Shown here: positions 34,795 to 43,370 of the stretch, piece by piece | How positions within the stretch are numbered: position 1 is the stretch's first letter | How the letters are laid out: every line of letters begins with the position of its first letter | Assembly: GCA_016342745.1 (NCBI GenBank) | Contig: JAEINT010000007.1 | Location: 1-64,000 of the forward strand | Direction: 5' to 3' | Source of the DNA: Labilibaculum sp. | Lineage (GTDB): Bacteria; Bacteroidota; Bacteroidia; Bacteroidales; Marinifilaceae | Length of the DNA: 64,000 bases | The notes under the pieces: model-generated | What the model saw: only the letters and a program-made list of their open reading frames with translations | The model's database searches: none | Told to the model about the DNA's origin: nothing | Made by a program: the position numbers and the translations under genes

Positions 34795-37737
34795 ATGTTG
34801 GAAAATAAGAACTCTCTTACCTCTACTGGAAATCATCGAAATAAAAGAAGTTTAAGCCACTTTAATGATATTCCAAATCCGAATAGTTTAGAAATGATGT
34901 TGAATACTTTTTCTGAATTAAGTGATTGTCCATGTTTGTTTCTGAATCTTGAAAATCGATATGTAAATAGTTGCAGTTGCAAAGCGATGACATTACTTAA
35001 TAGTGATTTGGCTAAGAGTGAGGAAGGGCTTTTTAATGAAATTACTAGGATTGGAACAGAACGCGAGGATTCTTGTGTTGAAATAGTATATGGACCTAAT
35101 GCAAGAGGTGTTTTTGTACCTGTAAATATTAAGGGGGAATTGTATGGGTACTTTGTTTATGGTCAGTTTGTTGAGGAAAAAGACCCCATGGCTATAAAAA
35201 TTAGAAATGGTGAAAAATTAACTGATGACGAGGAAAAGGACGCAAGCTTACTAAAAGTGTTATCTCGAAAAGAAATTGAGGATAATATTCAAAAATCAAT
35301 TCAATTCGTAAAAAGTATTGAGTCTCAATTCGAAATGAGTTATGAGTTGAATAATGAGATTAAAAAGAATAAGGAATCAGCGAACGAACTTCGGATTCAG
35401 AAAACATTCTTTGAAAACCTTTTTGAACATTCCCCTGAAAGTATTATTATACTTGATAATGAAGATCAGGTGATTCAAGCAAATCAAGAGTTTCTGCGAT
35501 TGTTTGAATACACTCAAGAAGAGATCAAATCAAAAAAGATAAATGATTTGATCGTGCCAGAGAGGTTTAAAAATGAGGGGTTTGGGGCAACTAAGGATGT
35601 ATCTTTAGGGAAGATGGTTGAGATGACAACAATCCGTCAAACTAAAACAGGAAAACAGATTCATGTTGAAGTGCATGGAAAACCAATTGTTTTAGATAAT
35701 AATCAGCTTGCTGTTTACGCAATTTATCGCAATCTAACACAGCAAGTTTGGAATCAGAAAAGTCAACAAATTATTCATAATATTTCCGAAATATTAAATT
35801 CTTCATTGAATAGTATTGAAGTGATTAATAAAGTAGGAGGAGAATTAGAGCAAATTATTGGTGCAGGTAAATTATTTTTGGAGCTAATAGCACCGAATAG
35901 GAGATCCTTGAGAGTTTTTGAGGAAAAGGATAATGCTTTTACTAATATTCTTTACTCTCAGTCTTTGAGCAGTTGTGCTATAAGAGAAAAAAGAATGTTG
36001 TATCTCAATTCTGAGGAAATACAAGAAGTGGTTAAGGAGAATAGACTTAAACTTCTAAAAAATCATAAGAAGTGGTTTGGTATTCCTCTTATTGAAAAAG
36101 AACAAGTTCTTGGTGTTTTTGGCATTTCTTTTGATTCAGACGATTCCGATATGAGCCTGGAAAGTATTAAGTTTATTGAGATGATTTCAACTCAATTAGC
36201 TAGTGGGATAAGTAAGAAAAGAAAAGATATGAAACTAAGGATGTTGGAACGCTCAACAGAGCAGAGCCCAGCATCGATCGTAATTACTGATACCAATGGT
36301 AATATTGAGTATGTTAACCCTAAATTTTGTGATGTTACCGGTTATGATTCAAAAGAAGTTGTTGGAAAAAATCCTAGGATTCTAAAGTCGGGGGCAACTC
36401 GTTCTGAGGAATATAAAGAGATGTGGGAAACTGTTTTATCTGGAGGTGAATGGAGTGGTGAATTTCTTAATGTAAAGAAGAATGAAGAGTTGTATTGGGA
36501 GAGAGCCAGCTTTTCATCCATTAAAAATGAGTATGGTGAAATTACGCACTTGTTAGCTGTAAAGGAAGATATAACAGAATTGAAGAAATCCGAAAAAGAA
36601 TTGTTGGAATCTAAAAATAGAGCAGAAGAATCTGATCGATTAAAATCTGCTTTCTTGTCAAATATGTCACATGAGCTAAGAACTCCTCTTAATGCTGTAA
36701 TTGGTTTTTCGAATTTATGCGATGAGTCTTTATCTACTACAGAAATTTTGGAGTTTGTTCGCTTGATTAATAAAAGTGGAAATCAACTTTTGGGAATTAT
36801 CGAAGATATTTTAAATTTCACTTCAATAGAATGTGAAAATTTCCAAGTTGAGTCAGAGGAGTTTTTCATGTTTAATTTCCTTGATGATGTCATGGAGATG
36901 ACGAAAGAAAAACGAATACAAGAGAATAAGGAACGCTTAGGGATGCAGTTCAAGGCGGAAAAGGAATATTCAAAAATATTAGTAAAAACAGATTACCAGA
37001 GGTTATTGCAGGTTGTCACTAATTTAATGAAAAATGCCTTGAAATTTACAACCGAAGGGTTTGTTGAGTTTGGTTATAATGTTGAGGGCGATGAGTTGTG
37101 TTTGTATGTGAAAGATAGTGGTGTGGGAATTGAGAAGAGTAAAAAAGATGTAATTTTTGATCGATTTAGGCAGGCTGACGATTCTATTACAAGAACTTTT
37201 GGAGGAACAGGTTTAGGATTGGCTATTTCGAAAAAAATTATGGACATGTTAGGCGGTACAATCGAAGTGGAATCGGAGCCTAATGCAGGATCTATTTTTA
37301 AATTAAGATTGAAATGTGTAATTTCAAAACAGAGTGAAAATAAGAAGTCTAAAGAAAATAATGGTATGGAAGCTTCGAATTCAAAATTAATATTAGTTGC
37401 AGAAGATGAAATTTCTAATTTTAAATTAATTGAAGCAATATTAACGCGCAACAACTACAAAGTGATTCGGGCCGAAAATGGTGAGGTTGCTGTTGATATG
37501 TGTCGAAATAATTCAGATATCTTATTGGTGTTAATGGATATTAGAATGCCAATAATGGATGGCTTAATAGCGACGAAAGAAATTAAGAAATTTAAGCCAG
37601 ATCTACCAATAATTGCTCAAACAGCATACGCAATGGATGGGGATGAAAATAAGGCAATTGAAGAAGGTTGTAACGATTATATTTCAAAGCCGATTAAGAA
37701 AGATCTCTTATTGGAGAAATTGAAAAGCTTATTGTAA
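34795..37737 (+). CDS. Hybrid sensor histidine kinase/response regulator (PocR-PAS-GAF-PAS-HK-REC)
   Basis: The protein has 980 residues and no membrane segment, so it is a cytoplasmic sensor. Domains in order: a PocR-like ligand-binding domain (about 30-170, with SCSCKAMTLL, GELYGYFVYGQFVEE), PAS (about 205-315), a GAF-like domain (about 325-480), PAS (about 485-605), HisKA with SNMSHELRTPLNAVIGFSNL (phospho-His626), HATPase (about 725-840, with DSGVGIEKSKK and FGGTGLGLAISKKI), and REC (about 862-980) with the phospho-acceptor D915 in VLMDIRMPIMDG and the Lys of YISKPI. No separate regulator is adjacent; the output may be a phosphorelay or the REC domain itself. Confidence 0.93.
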   Translation: MLENKNSLTSTGNHRNKRSLSHFNDIPNPNSLEMMLNTFSELSDCPCLFLNLENRYVNSCSCKAMTLLNSDLAKSEEGLFNEITRIGTEREDSCVEIVYGPNARGVFVPVNIKGELYGYFVYGQFVEEKDPMAIKIRNGEKLTDDEEKDASLLKVLSRKEIEDNIQKSIQFVKSIESQFEMSYELNNEIKKNKESANELRIQKTFFENLFEHSPESIIILDNEDQVIQANQEFLRLFEYTQEEIKSKKINDLIVPERFKNEGFGATKDVSLGKMVEMTTIRQTKTGKQIHVEVHGKPIVLDNNQLAVYAIYRNLTQQVWNQKSQQIIHNISEILNSSLNSIEVINKVGGELEQIIGAGKLFLELIAPNRRSLRVFEEKDNAFTNILYSQSLSSCAIREKRMLYLNSEEIQEVVKENRLKLLKNHKKWFGIPLIEKEQVLGVFGISFDSDDSDMSLESIKFIEMISTQLASGISKKRKDMKLRMLERSTEQSPASIVITDTNGNIEYVNPKFCDVTGYDSKEVVGKNPRILKSGATRSEEYKEMWETVLSGGEWSGEFLNVKKNEELYWERASFSSIKNEYGEITHLLAVKEDITELKKSEKELLESKNRAEESDRLKSAFLSNMSHELRTPLNAVIGFSNLCDESLSTTEILEFVRLINKSGNQLLGIIEDILNFTSIECENFQVESEEFFMFNFLDDVMEMTKEKRIQENKERLGMQFKAEKEYSKILVKTDYQRLLQVVTNLMKNALKFTTEGFVEFGYNVEGDELCLYVKDSGVGIEKSKKDVIFDRFRQADDSITRTFGGTGLGLAISKKIMDMLGGTIEVESEPNAGSIFKLRLKCVISKQSENKKSKENNGMEASNSKLILVAEDEISNFKLIEAILTRNNYKVIRAENGEVAVDMCRNNSDILLVLMDIRMPIMDGLIATKEIKKFKPDLPIIAQTAYAMDGDENKAIEEGCNDYISKPIKKDLLLEKLKSLL

Positions 37738-37749
37738 TATTTAGTAGTG

Positions 37750-37778
37750 ATAACCGTCAGTCTTGACGGTTATTTTAT
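37750..37778 (+). terminator. Intrinsic terminator after the hybrid kinase
   Basis: ATAACCGTCA pairs with TGACGGTTAT across GTCT, then TTTATAG. The tail is short, so efficiency may be modest. Confidence 0.7.
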
Positions 37779-37859
37779 AGTTGTTAATTCAATCCCGAAA
37801 TGGTTTTTTGTTTTAAATAAAAATAATGTAACTTAAAATCACGAACCAAAACTAGGATT

Positions 37860-38546
37860 TTGAGAGGACTAACGGTTTTATTATCTGCCTGTATCGTAAG
37901 TGTTTGCGCTTTTTGTTCTGTGTCATGTAGTAACGATTTGAGTTTGTTAGTGCATGAAAAAGAAATATCAAAAAGAGACAAGCAACAGTTACTATCTGTA
38001 AAATATCCTCAATTCAAAAATAAGGCAAGTAAATCAAAGAGAGGTTGTGATTCTATTAACAGCAATATTAGTGTATTTGTAAACAATTTACTTGCTGAAA
38101 TGGAATGTGATCAAGAACCTGAAAGTGGTTTTACAAGCATGGAATTAAAGGTTAATTATGATCTTGATATTTTTGCAACAGATTATGTAAGTGCAAAGTT
38201 TATAATATACAAGTATCAGGGAGGTGCACATGGGCTAACCTATTTTAAATGCTTTAATTACAATGTGCAGAAAGCAATAGGACTAACTTTGGGAGATGTG
38301 TTTCATGTGAAAAGCAAAATGGATATACAGGCCTTAAATAAGTTACTGGTAAAATACTTTAATAATCCTGATAATTGTTTTGATGAATTACCTGTGGTCA
38401 CTTCTGCTTTTGAATCTTTTTCTTATCAGGAAGGTTTTTTTATTTTTTCTTTTTCTGATTATTCTTTGGGACCGTACGTTTGTGGAACAGCTGAAATAAA
38501 AATACCAGTTTGGGATTTAAAACAGCATGGTTTACTAAAGCTTTAA
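37860..38546 (+). CDS. DUF3298/RsiV-type lipoprotein
   Basis: The protein has 228 residues. The frame has no ATG before the signal region, so a TTG at 37860 is used; it gives a lipoprotein signal with cysteines at VSVCAFCSVSC. The DUF3298 signature YQGGAHGLTYFKCFNYN and GLTLGDVF are clear, and the preceding DUF4163-like segment is present. RsiV-like proteins are periplasmic and some bind lysozyme or peptidoglycan. The role here is not known. No anti-sigma transmembrane domain or sigma-factor gene is nearby. Confidence 0.8.
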   Translation: MRGLTVLLSACIVSVCAFCSVSCSNDLSLLVHEKEISKRDKQQLLSVKYPQFKNKASKSKRGCDSINSNISVFVNNLLAEMECDQEPESGFTSMELKVNYDLDIFATDYVSAKFIIYKYQGGAHGLTYFKCFNYNVQKAIGLTLGDVFHVKSKMDIQALNKLLVKYFNNPDNCFDELPVVTSAFESFSYQEGFFIFSFSDYSLGPYVCGTAEIKIPVWDLKQHGLLKL

Positions 38547-38604
38547 GGTATTTTTTTGATGATCTTGAATCAATTTAAGTGGGTTTTCTTTCATTTTATA
38601 CATG

Positions 38605-38653
38605 ATAATTCCGGCTAATCGAAGCATTATCTGCTTCGATTAGCCGGAATTAT
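38605..38653. repeat. 22-bp perfect palindrome hairpin
   Basis: Two exactly complementary 22-base arms (38605-38626 and 38632-38653) flank a 5-base loop TTATC. It lies between the convergent DUF3298 and SDR genes and may be a bidirectional terminator, but no T run follows on either side. Confidence 0.75.
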
Positions 38654-38667
38654 AGTTTCTTAGAAAC

Positions 38668-39426
38668 TTAGTTTTTGTTAACATCTCTGGCCGTTGCCTG
38701 ATCTGTTGGCATAATTAAAATATCATTAATGTTTACATGTGCAGGTCTGGTTGCAATAAATTCAACTGTTTCTGCTATATCTTCAGCATAAAGAGGTGTA
38801 AATCCGTTGTAAACTTGTTCTGCTTTTTCTGAATCTCCTTTGAAACGAACAAGGGAGAATTCGGTTTCAACCATTCCTGGAGCTAAAGAACAGACCTTGA
38901 TGTTATGCGGTAGTAGATCAATTCTCATACCCTTGGTTATTGCATCTACTGCGTGTTTAGTTGCACAATATACATTTCCTCCTGGGTAAACCTCTTTGCC
39001 AGCAATTGATGAAATGTTAATGATTTGTCCTTTTTTCTGTGCAATCATTAATGGACTAATTGCTCTTGTCACATATAATAAACCTTTAAGATTGGTGTCA
39101 ATCATTCTTTCCCAATCATCAACAATGCCTTTTTGAACGGGAGATACTCCTACAGCTAGTCCCGCGTTGTTTAGAAGTAAATCAATTTTCTTCCACTCAG
39201 AAGGAAGTGCTGAAATTTCTTTTTCAACATCTTCTTGATTTCGAACATCCAATTCTATAGATAAAACTTTAATCGTGAATTTTTTAATTAATTCTGCTTT
39301 TAATACTTCAAGTTTCTCTTTTCTTCGACCTGAAATGATTAAATCAAATCCTATTGTCGCTAACTTTTTTGCACAAGCTTCTCCAATGCCTGCAGTTGCT
39401 CCTGTTATAAATGCAATTTTGTTCAT
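38668..39426 (-). CDS. Short-chain dehydrogenase/reductase (YdfG-like)
   Basis: The protein is a 252-residue classical SDR. The cofactor motif TGATAGIGEACAKKL (about 7-21), the NNAG signature, and the catalytic Ser-Tyr-Lys in NISSIAG and YCATKHAV are present. The SGRRKEKL segment with Arg-Arg after strand 2 indicates NADP(H). The C-terminal half is most like the NADP-dependent 3-hydroxy-acid (YdfG) subgroup, but substrate cannot be fixed. It is monocistronic. Confidence 0.88.
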   Translation of the reverse strand: MNKIAFITGATAGIGEACAKKLATIGFDLIISGRRKEKLEVLKAELIKKFTIKVLSIELDVRNQEDVEKEISALPSEWKKIDLLLNNAGLAVGVSPVQKGIVDDWERMIDTNLKGLLYVTRAISPLMIAQKKGQIINISSIAGKEVYPGGNVYCATKHAVDAITKGMRIDLLPHNIKVCSLAPGMVETEFSLVRFKGDSEKAEQVYNGFTPLYAEDIAETVEFIATRPAHVNINDILIMPTDQATARDVNKN

Positions 39427-39566
39427 TTTTTTGAAAGTTTATTCAAATTTTTGTTTGGAATATCTTATCCTTATTAAGAAAAAGTAAAGGTAAAAACTAC
39501 GATGATTATTCGTGTTCCTATCTTATTTTTTTTAAATTTAAATATTATCACCTAAAATCTCGCACC

Positions 39567-41723
39567 ATGGTAAATCAGGAAGTTTCAGTAGAGTTAGCAG
39601 AAGACTTGGGAATAAATCAGGAAGCTTTTGAAAAAATAACCAAAAACCTTGGAAGGAAACCAAATTTACTTGAATTGCAGATTTATTCTGTAATGTGGTC
39701 GGAGAATGTATCCTATAAAAGTTCATTCAATTGGATTAATTTATTGCCTAATACTGGCGATAAAATTATATCTGGAGCCCGCCAGTCTAATGCTGGAGTT
39801 GTAGATATTGGAAATGATGAATATTGTGTGTTTAAAATGGGAACGCACAATCATCCAAGTGGAATAGATCCATACCAAGGAGCTGCGACCTGTGTTGGAG
39901 ATGTATGTAGAGATGTAGTGTCTGTTGGGGCAAAACCTGCACTTGTATTAAATTCGTTGAGGTTTGGTGAAGCTTCTTTAGATAGAACGAAATGGTTGAT
40001 GGATGAGGTAGTAAAAGGGATTAAAGATTATTCATCTGTTTTATACATGGAGAATATGGGAGGCGAAGTTTCTTTCAATTCTTGTTATGATACCAATCCG
40101 ATTGTAAACGTTATGGTGGCTGGGGTTGTTCCCAAAGAGAAACTCCTATTGAATAGAAAAATTAATCCGGGACAATTAATATTGTTAGCTGGAAATTCTA
40201 CAGGTGCCGAAGGAGTATATGGAGCAGAGGAAAATTTTAGCATACCAAAAGGAAACCCTGGTGTTGGGAATTCTTTAATTGATTGTATTTTAAAATTGAA
40301 TGAAGCAAATGCCATTGTTCGTGTCGAGAATTTGGATATGGCAGGCATCGTCAATTCTGTAGCTTCTGTTAGTGTTCATGCTAATTCTGGTATTGATGTT
40401 AATTTAAATAAAATTCCATTAAATCAAACAGGACTTAGTATCGAGCAAGTTTTACTTTCAAGAACACAAGAAAGGGTTATTTTGGTTATCGAAACAGAAA
40501 ATCTAACAAAAGTATTAGATGTTTTTACCAAAGCTCATATTGCTTGCGATGAAATTGGAACAGTTACCGAAAGAGATACGATTCGATTTATGGAATCTTC
40601 AGTCGTAGTGGCTGAACTGCATGCAAATGATTTAATTATGGGGCATGGAGCACCACAATTAAATCGGAAACACCATTCAATAAACGCAGACAAACAAGAC
40701 AATTTTCTAGAAAGATTTTCAGAACCTGATAATTATTGGAAAATTATTAATGAGATGGTAAATAATCCGAATCTTATCATAAAAGAATATTTACAATTGC
40801 ATCAAGAAGAGGAAGCGAAAAATTCGCCTTCAGATGCGCAAATTTCAACCGTAAACTCTAATGGGAAAGCACTTTGTTTCACTATTTCGGGAAATTCTGT
40901 ATATGCTTTTAATGATCCTAATGTTGGAGCACAAATTAATGTCGCAAGAGCTGTTCGTCGAATAATTTGTTCTGGAGGAAAACCTTTAGCCATAAATGAT
41001 TGTCTTAATTTTGGCAGTCCCTTGGAAGAAAAGGTATTCTCTCAATTTGTGGAAACCATAAAGGGAATTTCAAGTGCAAGTGAATTTTTTAAAACACCTG
41101 TGGTTGGGGGGAATGTTAGCTTTTATAATGAAAGTTCCGTACTGGGAAAAAGAGAAGCAATTAATCCTACACCTATAATTGGAATGCTTGGGGTAATAGA
41201 TCCAAAAGTAAATCACATGTCCTATATTTTTAGGAATAAGGGAGATATGATTTTCTTAATAGGTAAATCGCGAAATGACATATCAGGTTCAGAATATTTG
41301 TGTTCAATTCACGAGAAATGCGAAGTTGGTGTACCTCATTTTGATTTGGATGAAGAAAAAAATATTAATTCTGTAGTCTCAAAATTAATTGAACAAAAAT
41401 TGATTTGTTCAGCACATTCAGTAGAAAGAGGAGGTTTGTTTTTCAATTTAATTGAATCTTCAATGCCATTGGGGCTTGGTTTTGATATTACATCTCCAGC
41501 AGAAGTACGAAAAGATGCTTTTCTGTTTGGGGAATCTCAAGGAAGAATAGTTGTTTCTGTTTCAATGGAAAATGAGGATGATTTTGTTGATTTAATGATG
41601 GAAAGTGGCGTACCATTTTCAACTTTAGGACATGTAACTAAAAGAGAGTTAAGAATTGATGATATTTCATATGGCTATGTTGATGAATATAAAAAGCTAT
41701 ATCAAAAGAAAGGGATTAAATAA
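39567..41723 (+). CDS. purL: Phosphoribosylformylglycinamidine synthase subunit PurL (small form)
   Basis: This enzyme is the ATP-dependent synthetase of purine step 4 and works with PurQ (glutaminase) and PurS. At 718 residues it is the small form, in contrast to the roughly 1230-residue fused form of many Bacteroidota. Family features are SYKSSFNWI, GTHNHPSGIDPYQGAATCVG near residue 92, GGEVSFN and a second AIRS-type half with VGGNVSFYNES. It has no C-terminal glutaminase domain, so separate purS and purQ genes should exist elsewhere. Start ATG GTA AAT follows an AT-rich region. Confidence 0.93.
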   Translation: MVNQEVSVELAEDLGINQEAFEKITKNLGRKPNLLELQIYSVMWSENVSYKSSFNWINLLPNTGDKIISGARQSNAGVVDIGNDEYCVFKMGTHNHPSGIDPYQGAATCVGDVCRDVVSVGAKPALVLNSLRFGEASLDRTKWLMDEVVKGIKDYSSVLYMENMGGEVSFNSCYDTNPIVNVMVAGVVPKEKLLLNRKINPGQLILLAGNSTGAEGVYGAEENFSIPKGNPGVGNSLIDCILKLNEANAIVRVENLDMAGIVNSVASVSVHANSGIDVNLNKIPLNQTGLSIEQVLLSRTQERVILVIETENLTKVLDVFTKAHIACDEIGTVTERDTIRFMESSVVVAELHANDLIMGHGAPQLNRKHHSINADKQDNFLERFSEPDNYWKIINEMVNNPNLIIKEYLQLHQEEEAKNSPSDAQISTVNSNGKALCFTISGNSVYAFNDPNVGAQINVARAVRRIICSGGKPLAINDCLNFGSPLEEKVFSQFVETIKGISSASEFFKTPVVGGNVSFYNESSVLGKREAINPTPIIGMLGVIDPKVNHMSYIFRNKGDMIFLIGKSRNDISGSEYLCSIHEKCEVGVPHFDLDEEKNINSVVSKLIEQKLICSAHSVERGGLFFNLIESSMPLGLGFDITSPAEVRKDAFLFGESQGRIVVSVSMENEDDFVDLMMESGVPFSTLGHVTKRELRIDDISYGYVDEYKKLYQKKGIK

Positions 41724-41868
41724 GTTTTAGTCACATATTATGAGTTTAATTTGTTAACAAAGAATCAATACATGATTCTTTGTTTTTCATTCACTATATT
41801 TGTGTCGTTCTTTTCAAATTTGATGAGAATACTAGTATAGTTTATTTTTAATTATTAGATATTTTTTC

Positions 41869-42597
41869 GTGGTAAATCCCTATAAAGATTTAGATAAAGG
41901 CAAAAAGGCTCAGGTTGCTCTGATGTTTAATAATATTGCTAGGAAATATGACTTCTTAAATCATTTTCTATCAATGGGTATTGATAAGCTTTGGAGGAAG
42001 AAAGCTGTGAAATTGTTAAAGCCAATTCAACCAAAACAAATGTTGGATATTGCAACAGGAACTGGTGATTTTGCATTGGCGTGTTTGAAATTAGATCCTG
42101 AAAAAGTTACAGGAATTGATATTTCAACCGAAATGTTAGCAGTAGGAAGAGAGAAGATTGCTAAAAAAAATCTACAAGATAAAATAGAATTATTCGAGGG
42201 TGATTCAGAAAATATTCAATTTGATGATAATTCATTTGATGCAATAACAGTAGCATTTGGGGTTCGCAATTTTGAGAATCTAGAAAAAGGCTTAAAAGAA
42301 ATGAATCGTGTAGTGCGACCTGGAGGTAAAGTTGTTATTCTTGAATTTTCAAAGCCAGCAAAGTTCCCTGTAAAGCAATTTTATAACTTTTACTTTTTTA
42401 AAATTCTTCCTTTTTGGGGTAGAATGGTTTCTAAAGATAGTTCTGCCTATACATATTTACCTGAATCGGTAGGTGCTTTTCCTGATGGAGAAAACTTTTT
42501 GAAAATTTATAGATCGTGTGGATTTGTAAATACAGAACAAATTAAATTAAGTTTTGGGATTGCATCCATTTACGTTGGCACAAAGCCAGTACAATAA
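41869..42597 (+). CDS. ubiE: Demethylmenaquinone methyltransferase
   Basis: This 242-residue SAM enzyme performs the last step of menaquinone synthesis (also called menG). The start is GTG, giving VNPYKDLDKGKKAQVALMFN. The SAM motif LDIATGTGDFALACLKL (about 55-71) and AFGVRNFENLEKGLKEMNRV (UbiE signature) are present. A TATATTTG -7 match lies about 75 bases upstream. porT follows after 41 bases, the usual Bacteroidota order. Confidence 0.95.
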   Translation: MVNPYKDLDKGKKAQVALMFNNIARKYDFLNHFLSMGIDKLWRKKAVKLLKPIQPKQMLDIATGTGDFALACLKLDPEKVTGIDISTEMLAVGREKIAKKNLQDKIELFEGDSENIQFDDNSFDAITVAFGVRNFENLEKGLKEMNRVVRPGGKVVILEFSKPAKFPVKQFYNFYFFKILPFWGRMVSKDSSAYTYLPESVGAFPDGENFLKIYRSCGFVNTEQIKLSFGIASIYVGTKPVQ

Positions 42598-42638
42598 ATT
42601 CGTAGATTGTCGGTTTATACTTTAAAGAAATTTCCAGT

Positions 42639-43343
42639 TTGAAAAGATTATTAATTATACTATTGCTGTTGTCTTGTTACACTTCTAGTTATTCTCAAAG
42701 AGGATATAAGGCAGAAAGTGTTTTAAATTACCAAAAGGTAGATCAGAAATGGCTGCATTTTGGCTTTACGCTTGGAGTAAATAGTATGGATTTTGCAATC
42801 TATAATTCGGGAATTGGTGATGCTAGAGCTGAACAGGTTGTCTTTTCTCCTGGATTTTCGGTAGGTATTGTTTCCGATTTGCGTTTGCATGAGAATTGGT
42901 CATTGCGTTTTCTGCCTGGATTAGAGTTTGGACAACGCAGTATTCAGTATTCAAATTTGGATGTTGAAGAAGTTAACGTCGAATCTGTTCTAGTTAATCT
43001 ACCTCTTTTATTGAAGTTCAGAGCCCGCCGACTAAATAATTACCGACCTTATTTAATTGGAGGTGCTAGTTTTAAAATTGATGTACAATCACAAGAATCT
43101 CTCGATCCCGAAAATGATATGCTGGTTCGCCTAAAAACAACAGATGTTTACGCTGAGTTAGGTGCTGGTGTTGATTTTTATCTGCCTTATTTTAAATTAG
43201 CTACGGAATTAAAATTTTCAATAGGCTTAAAGGATATTTTAAATCATGAATATGATATAGATAATCCTGGATATGAGGGATACTCCGATGCAATTCGAAA
43301 AATGAATTCCAAAATTATTACGCTTTCTTTCCATTTTGAATAG
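42639..43343 (+). CDS. porT: PorT-like outer-membrane barrel (type IX secretion)
   Basis: The protein has 234 residues. A TTG start gives a signal peptide (LKRLLIILLLLSCYTSSYSQ). The barrel has alternating strands (LHFGFTLGVNSMDFAIYNS, GFSVGIVSDLRLHENWSLRF, LPGLEFGQRSIQYS) and conserved YRPYLIGGASFKID and a C-terminal ITLSFHFE. The length, conserved segments and position right after ubiE match PorT/SprT of the type IX secretion system. Other T9SS genes are not in the window, so activity of the system cannot be judged here. Confidence 0.78.
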   Translation: MKRLLIILLLLSCYTSSYSQRGYKAESVLNYQKVDQKWLHFGFTLGVNSMDFAIYNSGIGDARAEQVVFSPGFSVGIVSDLRLHENWSLRFLPGLEFGQRSIQYSNLDVEEVNVESVLVNLPLLLKFRARRLNNYRPYLIGGASFKIDVQSQESLDPENDMLVRLKTTDVYAELGAGVDFYLPYFKLATELKFSIGLKDILNHEYDIDNPGYEGYSDAIRKMNSKIITLSFHFE

Positions 43344-43370
43344 AGATAAAATCTCACAATATTTCATAGA

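Noticed and set aside
37074-37454. 126-residue frame opposite the histidine kinase
   Set aside because: It mirrors the HATPase region and has no independent signal of coding.
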